A stretch of DNA of 64,000 nt from the NCBI RefSeq assembly GCF_027924145.1, contig NZ_BRVP01000008.1:62001-126000 (forward strand), read 5' to 3'. A program made the translations under genes and the position numbers. The DNA comes from Neptunitalea chrysea (GTDB taxonomy: Bacteria > Bacteroidota > Bacteroidia > Flavobacteriales > Flavobacteriaceae). How positions within the stretch are numbered: the first letter of the stretch is position 1; every line of letters begins with the position of its first letter. Positions 1 to 9,724 of this stretch are shown here, piece by piece. The notes under the pieces were generated by a model. The model was not told the DNA's origin and made no database searches. It saw only the letters and a program-made list of their open reading frames with translations.

Positions 1-569
1 ATTTAACAGCTTACGGAATTGAACAAGGGGGAAATCCATTAGGGCTACCAGTAAACTCCATAGCTCCTGATGTAACCTTAACTTTTCAGGATGGTAATAC
101 AAAATCACTTTCTGAATTATATAAAGAGCAACCATTAGTGGTATTCTTCTATCGTGGATATTGGTGTCCGTATTGCAGTAAGTACTTATCTGAAATGGCT
201 ACAGAAGCACAAGATTTAGAAATGCTAGGAGCTAAATTAATTGCAGTTACCCCTGAGACTTACGGAAATGTAAATAAGACCAAACTGAATTCGCAAGCCA
301 CTTTCGATATCGTTTCTGATACCTCAGGAGATATCATGAACGCTTTTAAAGTAAACTTTGATGTTACCAATGATTATCAAGAAAAGCTTAAAAATGGAGC
401 ATCATTAGATTTAAGAGATGTAAATTCTTCAAAGGAAGCCATTTTACCTATACCAGCAACCTATGTAATAAATCAAGAAGGTAAAATAGTTTATAGTTTT
501 ACAAATCCTGATTATAAACAAAGAGCTCCTATAAGTGAAATTTCAAAACATATTCCTCCTAAAATGTAA
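1..569 (+). CDS. Peroxiredoxin-like (AhpC/TSA fold) protein, 5' truncated by window edge
   Basis: The reading frame is open to the left edge (first whole codon at 3), so the N-terminus lies outside the window. The visible 188 residues show a redoxin fold: the conserved Pro of 'APDVTL', then a beta strand and 'RGYWCPYC', with two cysteines in a CxxC arrangement. Family knowledge: proteins with RGxWCPYC belong to the peroxiredoxin-like AhpC/TSA group and are thought to reduce peroxides or act as thiol-disulfide oxidoreductases; the true substrate is unknown. An internal GTG at 138 is not the start, because the core fold begins upstream of it. The gene is followed by a strong bidirectional terminator, so it ends its transcription unit. 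The family is fairly sure; the function is inferred. Confidence 0.8.
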   Translation, partial: LTAYGIEQGGNPLGLPVNSIAPDVTLTFQDGNTKSLSELYKEQPLVVFFYRGYWCPYCSKYLSEMATEAQDLEMLGAKLIAVTPETYGNVNKTKLNSQATFDIVSDTSGDIMNAFKVNFDVTNDYQEKLKNGASLDLRDVNSSKEAILPIPATYVINQEGKIVYSFTNPDYKQRAPISEISKHIPPKM

Positions 570-597
570 AAATTAACAACTTGAGTCGTCCTAAAAT

Positions 598-626
598 AAA
601 AAAGCCGCTATAAAAGCGGCTTTTTT
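598..626. terminator. Bidirectional intrinsic terminator
   Basis: A GC-rich stem (604-608 with 616-620) is extended by A/T pairs to 11 bp (598-608 with 616-626) around a 7-nt loop. T-runs follow on both strands. It lies between the convergent peroxiredoxin-like and OmpA genes and can serve both. Confidence 0.85.
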
Positions 627-642
627 ACTATCTGAATATATT

Positions 643-2523
643 TTATTTCGTTAAGATAAATTCACATCTTCTGTTTATAGAATGCTCTATTTCAGAACAA
701 TGGTCTCCGCATGGCACTAAAGGTCTACTTTCGCCATAACCATTAAACTTTAAACGCTTTCTAGATATTCCATTTTTAATCAAATAATCAACAGCTGCTT
801 TAGCCCTGTTAGAAGATAAATGGATGTTATAAGGCTCAGTACCTTGTGAATCGGTATGCGCATTAATTTCAATTTCCATTGTAGGGTACTCTTTTAATAA
901 ATCTACAACAAAATTAAGTGTATTAGCAGCCTGAGGTTTTATATTCCATCGGTCAAAATCAAAGTAAATATTTTCAAGTTCTATATAAATAACCCCATCA
1001 CTTCTTCGTTTAACTTCAGGAATTCTATCAACAAAAGACTCCATAATAAGCTCTATCGCATAGTAGAAAACACCATCTTCCCCTGTTGTAAACTCATCCT
1101 CATACGGAACATAAAAATCTTTTTCAGCTCTTATTCTATATGTCGTATTTGGTTTCGTTCTAAATTTATAATGACCATCCTCTTCAACAGTCACTTCCCC
1201 TACCAAATTATCTTCCATATCATATAACACTACTTTCGTCCCCGGAAGAAAATCTCTAGAGACCTTATCTATCACATCTCCTTCAACCACATATTGGTTA
1301 GAGTTATCTTCACGAACGAACGTATATAAGAAATCAGATCCTTCTCTATTAGAGCTAAAATACCCCATTTCCTTTTCAGGATTTAAAGAATATGCAAAAT
1401 CGTCCATACCACTATTTAAAGTAGCCCCTAAATTTAAAGGGTCAGAAAATTCAGACTCTTCAAATTTTGTACTAAATATATCTAACCCTCCAAGACCTTT
1501 AAGACCGTCTGAAGCAAAGTAAAGCACAGAGTCCTTGGTCATAAAAGGAAATTGTTCCCTTCTACTCGTATTAATTTTACTTCCCAAGTTTGTAGGATAT
1601 CCATAAGATCCATCTTCATTAACATCTACATAATATAAATCTAACGATCCAAATCCGCCTGGCATATCACTTGAAAAATACAAACGTTTACCATCTGCAC
1701 TAAGCGATGGATGTTCTGTATTGTAATCAGATGACGAAAAAGGTAACTCTGTAACATTGCTCCATTCTCCATCAACATATTCAGCCTTAAATAAGCGAAC
1801 ACTAGCAAATTTATGATCTCCAACCTTAACACGTTTTTCAGCTGTTCTATTAAAATACATTGTCTTCCCATCCTCCGTAAACGTAGGAGAACTCTCGTGT
1901 GAATCTGTATTTATTTCTTCTGAAAACAATTGTACGTTATCCAATCTACCATTATCGCCTATCGTTCCTTCATATAAATCTAAATATGGTCTTCCATTCC
2001 ATGAATAGATGGGTCTTTTTGTATTTCGTGAGGATGCAAAAACCACTTTTTCCCCAAAATATCCAATACCAAAATCACCTCCTGAACCTTCATGCATAAT
2101 AGTAGGTGTATATTCAAACGGAACTACATTTTTTAAACTGTCAATTAATTCTAATGTATTGTAGGTTTCAGATGGGTTATATAAATGAAGAATAGAATCT
2201 GCCTTTTTATACTTTTCAACCCCCATTAAACTATGGGAATATTTAAATAAATACTCTTCAGAAATACTATCTTTTGAGAATTCAGAAAATAATTTTTCAT
2301 ACGTATCAGAAGCTTTATCCATCACAGCATTATAAAAATAACTATCTGCTAAATTCTGTAAAACATTCTGAGTTGGAGGAAGAGACTCATACATCGCAGA
2401 TGCTTCAATAAAAGCTCTATCCTTAAACAATTGATCGGCTTTTTTTTCCGATACTTCTTGTGCAAACGCACCAAAAATCGAAAAAACCGTAAAAAACACT
2501 ATAAATGAAAAGTTTTGCTTCAT
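643..2523 (-). CDS. OmpA-family protein with PD40 repeats, partner of a PorP/SprF cassette
   Basis: This is a 626-residue secreted protein, probably bound to peptidoglycan and the outer membrane. In order: signal peptide (1-21, ending FAQ), helical TPR-like region (about 22-130), several PD40/WD40-like strands such as 'GKRLYFSSD' and 'LYFASDG' (about 190-400), a carboxypeptidase-regulatory-like beta sandwich (about 411-490) and an OmpA domain (about 510-626) with 'YFDFD' and 'NAHTDSQG'. Proteins of this layout usually follow porP/sprF genes in Flavobacteriia and are related to the PorE type of type IX secretion/gliding accessory proteins. It is last of three genes on the minus strand (15 bp after the PorP/SprF gene) and ends at the 598-626 terminator. 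Family certain; exact role inferred from context. Confidence 0.9.
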   Translation of the reverse strand: MKQNFSFIVFFTVFSIFGAFAQEVSEKKADQLFKDRAFIEASAMYESLPPTQNVLQNLADSYFYNAVMDKASDTYEKLFSEFSKDSISEEYLFKYSHSLMGVEKYKKADSILHLYNPSETYNTLELIDSLKNVVPFEYTPTIMHEGSGGDFGIGYFGEKVVFASSRNTKRPIYSWNGRPYLDLYEGTIGDNGRLDNVQLFSEEINTDSHESSPTFTEDGKTMYFNRTAEKRVKVGDHKFASVRLFKAEYVDGEWSNVTELPFSSSDYNTEHPSLSADGKRLYFSSDMPGGFGSLDLYYVDVNEDGSYGYPTNLGSKINTSRREQFPFMTKDSVLYFASDGLKGLGGLDIFSTKFEESEFSDPLNLGATLNSGMDDFAYSLNPEKEMGYFSSNREGSDFLYTFVREDNSNQYVVEGDVIDKVSRDFLPGTKVVLYDMEDNLVGEVTVEEDGHYKFRTKPNTTYRIRAEKDFYVPYEDEFTTGEDGVFYYAIELIMESFVDRIPEVKRRSDGVIYIELENIYFDFDRWNIKPQAANTLNFVVDLLKEYPTMEIEINAHTDSQGTEPYNIHLSSNRAKAAVDYLIKNGISRKRLKFNGYGESRPLVPCGDHCSEIEHSINRRCEFILTK

Positions 2524-2538
2524 ATTAAATGTATTGTT

Positions 2539-3477
2539 TTAGAAAAAGCGGGGTGAAACATCAAATCCTTTATTCTTCCCTAATTTATTAATATCAAATA
2601 AAATCATAAACTCATGCGACCCTGAATTATAATTTCCTAAATTAGAAATGGTATAGTCATAAGCATATCCCATTTTTAAACTTGGAGTTATTCTAAAATT
2701 TATAAGTCCGCTAACAGCATCATCCCATCTATATGCTGCCCCCATTTCTACTCTGTTATTAAATAAAAAGTTTGCCGTAAGATCAAAACTCATAGGTACA
2801 TCAAAAACAGCTTTAGTCATAAAAGCAGGCTTAAATTTTACATTTTCATTTAAATCAAACACATAACCTCCTGTAAGAAAGAAATGGTAGTCTTCTACTG
2901 CTTGATAAGATACTCCGTCTTGATTTTCTATATGTTTTGATTTTAAAAAGTTAGGAACTGACAAACCTACATAATAATTATCTGAAAAATAATATACTCC
3001 GGCGCCAACATTTGGTAACACCCTACTTATATTTTCAGCAAATGACGGATCAGGTAAATCATCTATTAAAGTAAAATCACTAAAATCGGTATCATAAAAA
3101 GTAGCTCCTGCTTTTAAACCGAATGATAATCTAGACTTGCTAGATATAGATAATACATATGCAAAATCAACATACGCATTTGTTTCGTTAACAATATTTC
3201 CTATTTCATCGTTTACAACAGATAAACCCATCTCAACTTTTTTAGAAAGAGGAGTATGTACAAAAAAACTTGCAGTTCTCGGTGCCCCATCAATACTCAT
3301 CCATTGTGCTCTATAAATCCCTCCTATGTTTAACATTTCTGGATCATCTGTAGCATACGCCGGATTTATTACACTCATATTATACATGTACTGAGTATAT
3401 TGAGGGTCTTGTTGTGCTCTACCAGAAATGGCGAACAAAACACATACCAAAACCAATAATATCGTATTCTTCATCAT
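2539..3477 (-). CDS. PorP/SprF family type IX secretion membrane protein
   Basis: This is a 312-residue predicted outer-membrane beta-barrel. The signal peptide ends 'SGRAQ'; the mature start 'QDPQYTQYMYN' followed by 'INPAYA' is the hallmark of the PorP/SprF family. Alternating aromatic strands continue to the end of the protein. SprF is needed for export of the adhesin SprB in Flavobacterium johnsoniae, and paralogues sit directly behind large CHU_C-type proteins and probably serve them as dedicated partners. Here the large adhesin gene ends 21 bp upstream and the OmpA gene starts 15 bp downstream, which fits that arrangement. The gene is probably a dedicated paralogue rather than the core porP. 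Family very sure; partner assignment inferred. Confidence 0.92.
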   Translation of the reverse strand: MMKNTILLVLVCVLFAISGRAQQDPQYTQYMYNMSVINPAYATDDPEMLNIGGIYRAQWMSIDGAPRTASFFVHTPLSKKVEMGLSVVNDEIGNIVNETNAYVDFAYVLSISSKSRLSFGLKAGATFYDTDFSDFTLIDDLPDPSFAENISRVLPNVGAGVYYFSDNYYVGLSVPNFLKSKHIENQDGVSYQAVEDYHFFLTGGYVFDLNENVKFKPAFMTKAVFDVPMSFDLTANFLFNNRVEMGAAYRWDDAVSGLINFRITPSLKMGYAYDYTISNLGNYNSGSHEFMILFDINKLGKNKGFDVSPRFF

Positions 3478-3498
3478 TTATAATGTAAAGTTGATTTT

Positions 3499-6400
3499 TT
3501 ATCTGTTTAAAAATAATCTTCCTTGAATTACACGATTCTCTTCATCATGTAATTTAAGTATATAGAAATATACTCCTGCCGGAAGCTTATTGCTTCCTAT
3601 AACAATTCCTCCTTCAGTTGCTGTTCCATCCCAATCTGGAGTATCATAATTTCCTCGATATACAATAGTACCATAACGGTTAAATATTTCTATTTGAAAA
3701 TCAGGATAATAGGTTCTAATCTCTTTTATTTCAAAAGTTTCATTTATTCCATCATTATTAGCCGAAAATCCATCTGGTATTATAATATCACAAAAATCTT
3801 CTTCAATCGTCACTTCTAATCTACCTACATCTGTACAGGCTGCATACATTTCATAAACTCCATAAACAATTTGACCATCAGCAAGAACAGTGCTAGGATC
3901 TAATATAGTTGTTCCTGTTTCTGTTTCATACCAAATAACATTATCTAAAGGAGTATCTACATTATTAGATAAATCTGCAACTGTTATAACCGGATAATCC
4001 TGAATACAGAACACATTTCCCTCATAAATTAATTCAGGTAGTTCTGCATCTAAAACATCAAAAGTGGTTGTTGCTATATTGGTAAACGTAACAGGACATT
4101 GCCCTCCTACATATTCTAAGGTAGTTAACAATACAGATACCGTACCTCCGGTATTTAAAACTGAACCATCAATAACAAACGTAGTTTCACCATTTACAAA
4201 AGTTACATCTATACCTGTTTCAGTATAAGAAACCGCACCCGATAATTCATACGAAATTGAATAATCATTATCAGGAACAGATGTATTAATAATGGTTACC
4301 ACATTATCTGAATTTAAACAAGTCTCATCTGCTGTTAACTTGGTTAAATTAACATTTATATCTATAACTGGGTATACATTAAATAATGCTGCAGCGTCTT
4401 CATTTATGTTACTACATCCCGTATCTACATTAAATATTACGTTAATCTCAAATGAGTAAACATCATCATTATCTAAAATATTAGCAGCAGGAATAATCAA
4501 TGTCCCAATACCCGATGTTACCGTAACTGATCCTGTATATATTCCTAAACTTGAGGAAGATTCTAAAAGATATGTTAACTCATAGTTGCCATCAGGTATT
4601 GACAAACCGGTTAATTCCACAATTCCATCTTCGCCAAAACAAATACTATCAATACTAATTTGGCTATCATCTATATCAAGTAAATCACTTACTTCCATAT
4701 CTATAGACACCCCTACACTGTTAAACGCACAACCAGCAACACTAACATATTCAATGTTTTCAATTGTAACGGTTGTGGTTCCACTTGTTGTTAAATATGT
4801 AGCACCCGATATTGTAAATTGCCCTGTTCCCGACGCCATAGTTACTAAAGTAACTTGAGTTGCCACGGTATTTGCTCCAGATAAGCTATAAGATATATTA
4901 TAATCTCCGTCTAGCATAGTACCATTAGTTATAGTTACCGTAGCATAATCTCCGTAACAAACAGGAGACTGAACCATTAGATCACTAGAAGATAAGTTTA
5001 CATCTCCAAAAACATTTATTTGAGCATCTACAGAAGACGTACCACATGAATTTGTTATTTCATAAGTAAAGTCATAAACCCCAGTTGCATAAGTACTAAC
5101 ATCTATAGGGTTAGTTATAATATTTCCACTACCATCTGTCCAGGTACCTGTAGTTGAAGAATAGCCAGACAACAACGTTATTAAATCGAAGGTTCCTACT
5201 GAAGTACATACATCTTCTACCCCTAAAAATACACCTGAATGCGGCGCCGTATTTGACATCGTTACAGTAACATTAGCACTACTTTGGAAACATCCCGATG
5301 AAGAGGCAACAGTATATGTATATACTCCAGCCGTATCTACAGTAGGATCAAAAACACCTGTACCACTAGCTAATGCTGGGGACCAAGTACCTCCCGTTTC
5401 TGGAGTACCTGCCAAATAGTTAAATAAGTCATCCCCTGTTCCATTTAAACAAAAATCAGCTCCACCATCAGAACCTGCATCAGGAACAGATGGTACCACA
5501 AAGCTAACCGATGTAGTTGATGCTCCACAACCATTAGATACGCTATAATCATATGAATATGTACCTGTTGTAAATGCACTAACATCTAATGGATTTACTA
5601 TAATAGTAGTTGTTCCTGCTTCATACCAGTCTCCACTAGTATCCTGAGAACCATCTAGTAATAAATTTAAATCAAAAGTTCCTATCGATGGACAAACTTC
5701 CTGACTTCCTGTAAATACACCAGAAGATGGTGCTCCACTAATGGTTACAGTAACACTTGCACTAGCTTGATAACATGCTCCTGCAGAAGTTACTGTATAG
5801 GTATAAACACCGGCTGCATCTAACGCTGGATCAAAAACACCAGTTCCACTTGATAAAGCAGGTGACCAAATACCTCCAGTTTCAGGAGTACCTCCCAATT
5901 CACTAAATAAATCTGTTGCTATGCCCGTAGCACAAATATCAAAAGTAGCATCTACCCCTGCATCAACCATATCAGGTACCGTAAAGGTAACTGTAGTACT
6001 AGCCGTTCCACAAAGATTTGTAACTTCATAGGTATAATCATAAGAACCACCTATAAATGTACTAACATCTATAGGGTTGATTACTGTACCATTTGTATCA
6101 CTCCAAGTGCCTCCTAAATTCTGACTACCATCTAATAACGTTGTTAAATCGAAGGTACCTGCAGAAGGGCAAACCGCTGTTGAACCAACAAAAACACCCG
6201 ATTCTGGATTTGTTATAATCTCTAATGTTACATCGGTAGTTGCAACGTCACATGTATTAGTAACTGTATAAGTAAACGTATAAACTCCATTTGAATAAGA
6301 TGAAATATCTAATAAGCTTGTTACAGAACTACTTCCTGAATCTTCCCAAACTCCACCTGCATCTTGACTACCATCTAATAATGTAAATAGGTCAAATGTT

Positions 6401-9400
6401 CCAGTATTTGAACAAGCCTGTTGTATTCCTGTAAACACACCAGCGTTTGGTAATGGCAAAATAGATACTGTAACATTAGCACTACTTTGCAAACATCCTG
6501 CAGTTGTTGTAACTGTATAGGTATATGTGCCTGCTGCATCTAAGCCCGGATCAAAGAAACCAGTTCCACTAGCTAAAGCCGGAGACCAAGTACCACCTGC
6601 TTCGGGCGTACCTCCTAAAGCATTAAATAAATCAGATGCTGCATCTGCCGGACAAAAACCAATACTAGCATTAGTACCAGCATCCGGTTGATTTGCAAAA
6701 GATAAAGTTACTGTTGTTGAAGTAGTACCGCAAACATTGGTAACTTCATAATAATAATTATAAGTTCCAGCACTGAATCCGCTTACATCAATGGTGCTTG
6801 TTACAGCATTATTACTACTATCAAACCATTGTCCTCCTGCATCTTCAGTTCCATCAAGTAACGTAAATAAATCATATACTCCTGCAGACGTACAATTTTC
6901 CTGAACTCCAGTAAAGACTCCTGAAGATGGCTGATCAAACAATGAAAACGTTACATCTGTAGAAAATGTACCACAAGAATTTGTAACGGCATAAGTATAG
7001 GTATGATTCCCTAATATTAATATTGAAATATCTAAAGGGTTTGTTACAATGGTACTACTAGCATCTTCCCAAACTCCACCTAAATCCTGAGAGCCATCTA
7101 ATAAACTTGATAAATCAAATGTTCCATCGGTAATACAAACATCCTGTAATCCTGTAAAATTTCCGGCTGATAAAGTATCTACCAATACAAAAGTTACATC
7201 GGTACTAACTGTTGTACAAAAATTGGTTACCGTATAGGTATACGTATATGTTCCTGTACTAAGAAGATTTAAATCTAAAATATTAGATACGGTAGTATTG
7301 CTACTATCTGTCCAAGTCCCTCCAGCATCCTGAGAACCATCTAGTAAAGAAACAAGGTTAAAATTACCCGATGCATTACAAATTTCCTGAACTCCTGTAA
7401 AAGTACCAGAAACCGGCAATGGATGAACAACTACGTTAACAGTAGCTGCATCTTGCAAACAGTCTCCCGAAGAAGTTACCGTATAAATATAAGCACCCGT
7501 ACTATCAACAGATGGATCAAACAAACCAGTCCCGCTATTTAGAGTAGGTGTCCAAACTCCTCCTGAATCAGGAGTACCTGTTAAAATATTAAATAAATCT
7601 ATCGGTGCATCTGTAATACATAATTCGATACTACCATCAATACCCGCATCAGGTGTATCAGGAAATACAATTGTTACATCTTCGGTATCAGTACCACAAA
7701 CATTCGTGACACTATAGGTATATGAATAAGAGCCTGCTACATAAGTAGCTACATCTATCGGGTTAGAAATGGTATTATTACTGCTATCTAACCAAATTCC
7801 ACCAGCATCTTGAGTTCCATCCAATAAGTCAGATAAATCAAACATTCCTGTACTACTGCAATTAACCATTGTACCTGTAAAATTACCTGCACTTAATGGT
7901 GTTGAAACCTGTAAAATTACAGCTGTTGAAAAAGTTCCACATACATTGGTTATGCTATACTCAAAATTATAAATACCAGCAGTGTAAGCTGAAATATCTA
8001 CAATATTAGATATTACATTACTTGCACTATCTGTCCAAACCCCACCTGAATCCTCAGAACCATCTAACAAATTAAATAAATCAAAAGTACCATCCGTTAC
8101 ACAAACATCTTGTGTTCCCGTAAATGTACCTGATGATAAAGGATTAGAAATATGAAAAGTTACATCGGTTGAAGAAGAAAAGCAGCTATTAGTTACTTCG
8201 TACGTATATGAATAATTACCTTCTGTAAAACTAGCTATATTAATAGGATTAGAAACCGTAGCTCCCCCAATTACAGACCATGTACCTCCGGTATCTTCAC
8301 TACCATCTAAAAGGGTAAATAAATCAAATGTTCCGTCCGTATTACAAATATCTTGAGTTCCTGTGTAAAGACCCGAGTTTACATCATAAATTACTTCTAC
8401 AATAACATTTGTACTACTTTGAGAACAATTCCCTGGACTAGTTACTGTATAAGTATAAGTAGCTGAAGGATCTATTGAAGGATCAAAAACATTAGTTCCA
8501 CTATTTAGTGCCGGAGTCCAAACTCCACCTGTTTCAGGTGTTCCTCCCAATAACGTAAATAAGTCAACTGTAGGATCATAACTACATAATGTAATACTAC
8601 CTGCCGTACCTGAATCAGGGTCATCTGGAACATATAACGTTACAACAGCTGTATCAGAAGGACAGTTAACTGAATTAGAAGCCGTATAAGTAAAATCAAA
8701 ACTATCGCCCATGGTCATACTAGTAATATCTACTACTCCACCAGAAACTGGTAATGGTCCAGACCAAGAACCTCCTATATCTGGGGTACCAGCTAAAGAA
8801 GCAAATAAGTCAACAGACCCAGTTGACATTATATCGTTTGAACATATAATAATCGTATTATCGTCTCCTGCAAAATTTTCAGGGTATATTGTAACCGTTA
8901 CTGGTAATCTTGTTTCACTCTCACAAGGAGGAGCCACATAAGTAGAATAATAAGTTTCTCCATCAACTAGAACTTGTGTAGAACTTAAAGGTACAGTAGA
9001 AGTTAAAGTTGCATACCAGTTATTATTACCAGAAGCTACTAAGTCACCAATCGTTGGAGGATTACTTGAATCATCACAGAAGTATTGCTCTGTACTACCA
9101 CTAGGCGCAGTACTCACATCTACTAAACTTACTAAAATAGCAAATCTAGTGGTTTCACACCCCAAACCAGTTGGAGTTTGACTTGCATAATACACTGTGT
9201 TATTTACCAAGGTTGTAGTTGATGGTAATAATGTTCCGTCTACAGCAGCATCATACCACTGAATATTGGTTCCAACAACAAAAAGGTCATCTAAAGTTGG
9301 TAAAGGAGCTAAACTATTTGTAATACAAAAACCTTGAAAGTTAATTCCTGTTGGTGTTGTATATACAATAACATTAACAGCCGTACGCGTTCCACAGTTT

Positions 9401-9663
9401 CCACTACTATTGTCAGCATAATAAGTTACTCCATTTTGTAAAGGTGAAGTACTAACCAACGGTGCAGTGCTAGTTGAGCTTCCGTACCAATTAAGCCCTC
9501 CTCCATTATCTATAGCTACTAAGTCGGCTATTGTAGCTTCCTCAGTATCACAAAAAGATTGCGTAGTTTCATTTACTGTAGGGCATTGAGCAAAACCATT
9601 CTCAATGCTAAGTAATGAAACTAACAACAAAATATATAATCCTCTTAAGGTATTCTTTCCCAT
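3499..9663 (-). CDS. Giant repeat adhesin with type IX sorting (gliding motility-associated) C-terminal domain
   Basis: This 2054-residue surface protein has a signal peptide (1-26) and three Ig-like CHU_C-associated repeats (about 27-260; 'FC...LVA...WY...TYY...C'). Sixteen tandem modules of about 80 residues follow (about 262-1550), in two subtypes, each with two cysteines. Three longer beta-sandwich repeats (about 1550-1900) and one more Ig-like repeat lead to the C-terminal domain beginning 'IPDGFSANNDGIN' and ending 'IQGRLFLNR'. That end is the gliding-motility-associated (type B) sorting domain, recognised by the type IX system and used for export and surface display. PorP/SprF and OmpA partners lie directly downstream. 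An adhesive or motility role like SprB is inferred from architecture. No catalytic domain is visible. The gene is intact, with no frameshift in the repeats. Confidence 0.92.
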   Translation of the reverse strand: MGKNTLRGLYILLLVSLLSIENGFAQCPTVNETTQSFCDTEEATIADLVAIDNGGGLNWYGSSTSTAPLVSTSPLQNGVTYYADNSSGNCGTRTAVNVIVYTTPTGINFQGFCITNSLAPLPTLDDLFVVGTNIQWYDAAVDGTLLPSTTTLVNNTVYYASQTPTGLGCETTRFAILVSLVDVSTAPSGSTEQYFCDDSSNPPTIGDLVASGNNNWYATLTSTVPLSSTQVLVDGETYYSTYVAPPCESETRLPVTVTIYPENFAGDDNTIIICSNDIMSTGSVDLFASLAGTPDIGGSWSGPLPVSGGVVDITSMTMGDSFDFTYTASNSVNCPSDTAVVTLYVPDDPDSGTAGSITLCSYDPTVDLFTLLGGTPETGGVWTPALNSGTNVFDPSIDPSATYTYTVTSPGNCSQSSTNVIVEVIYDVNSGLYTGTQDICNTDGTFDLFTLLDGSEDTGGTWSVIGGATVSNPINIASFTEGNYSYTYEVTNSCFSSSTDVTFHISNPLSSGTFTGTQDVCVTDGTFDLFNLLDGSEDSGGVWTDSASNVISNIVDISAYTAGIYNFEYSITNVCGTFSTAVILQVSTPLSAGNFTGTMVNCSSTGMFDLSDLLDGTQDAGGIWLDSSNNTISNPIDVATYVAGSYSYTYSVTNVCGTDTEDVTIVFPDTPDAGIDGSIELCITDAPIDLFNILTGTPDSGGVWTPTLNSGTGLFDPSVDSTGAYIYTVTSSGDCLQDAATVNVVVHPLPVSGTFTGVQEICNASGNFNLVSLLDGSQDAGGTWTDSSNTTVSNILDLNLLSTGTYTYTYTVTNFCTTVSTDVTFVLVDTLSAGNFTGLQDVCITDGTFDLSSLLDGSQDLGGVWEDASSTIVTNPLDISILILGNHTYTYAVTNSCGTFSTDVTFSLFDQPSSGVFTGVQENCTSAGVYDLFTLLDGTEDAGGQWFDSSNNAVTSTIDVSGFSAGTYNYYYEVTNVCGTTSTTVTLSFANQPDAGTNASIGFCPADAASDLFNALGGTPEAGGTWSPALASGTGFFDPGLDAAGTYTYTVTTTAGCLQSSANVTVSILPLPNAGVFTGIQQACSNTGTFDLFTLLDGSQDAGGVWEDSGSSSVTSLLDISSYSNGVYTFTYTVTNTCDVATTDVTLEIITNPESGVFVGSTAVCPSAGTFDLTTLLDGSQNLGGTWSDTNGTVINPIDVSTFIGGSYDYTYEVTNLCGTASTTVTFTVPDMVDAGVDATFDICATGIATDLFSELGGTPETGGIWSPALSSGTGVFDPALDAAGVYTYTVTSAGACYQASASVTVTISGAPSSGVFTGSQEVCPSIGTFDLNLLLDGSQDTSGDWYEAGTTTIIVNPLDVSAFTTGTYSYDYSVSNGCGASTTSVSFVVPSVPDAGSDGGADFCLNGTGDDLFNYLAGTPETGGTWSPALASGTGVFDPTVDTAGVYTYTVASSSGCFQSSANVTVTMSNTAPHSGVFLGVEDVCTSVGTFDLITLLSGYSSTTGTWTDGSGNIITNPIDVSTYATGVYDFTYEITNSCGTSSVDAQINVFGDVNLSSSDLMVQSPVCYGDYATVTITNGTMLDGDYNISYSLSGANTVATQVTLVTMASGTGQFTISGATYLTTSGTTTVTIENIEYVSVAGCAFNSVGVSIDMEVSDLLDIDDSQISIDSICFGEDGIVELTGLSIPDGNYELTYLLESSSSLGIYTGSVTVTSGIGTLIIPAANILDNDDVYSFEINVIFNVDTGCSNINEDAAALFNVYPVIDINVNLTKLTADETCLNSDNVVTIINTSVPDNDYSISYELSGAVSYTETGIDVTFVNGETTFVIDGSVLNTGGTVSVLLTTLEYVGGQCPVTFTNIATTTFDVLDAELPELIYEGNVFCIQDYPVITVADLSNNVDTPLDNVIWYETETGTTILDPSTVLADGQIVYGVYEMYAACTDVGRLEVTIEEDFCDIIIPDGFSANNDGINETFEIKEIRTYYPDFQIEIFNRYGTIVYRGNYDTPDWDGTATEGGIVIGSNKLPAGVYFYILKLHDEENRVIQGRLFLNR
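5015..8880 (-). repeat. Sixteen tandem ~240-bp coding repeats, two alternating subtypes
   Basis: Within the adhesin gene, modules of 78-82 residues repeat without gaps. Subtype A (6 copies) carries 'GTPETGG.W.PAL.SGT..FDP' and ends 'TYTVTS.G.C.Q.SA'. Subtype B (10 copies) carries 'G.FTG.Q..C', 'FDL..LLDGSQD.GG.W' and ends 'Y.YTV.TN.CGT.ST.VT'. The order is A A BBB A BBB A BB A B A B. Copies have diverged at the DNA level, so the array is old rather than newly expanded. Boundaries are approximate. Confidence 0.85.
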
Positions 9664-9724
9664 ATTTAAATACGTATTAAAAACCGACTAAAACTACTAG
9701 AAAGGGGTGTATCGGGATATTTCA

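Noticed and set aside
5015-8880. Regularly spaced repeats, CRISPR-like at first sight
   Set aside because: The repeats are about 240 bp, diverged and in one open frame; they encode protein modules.
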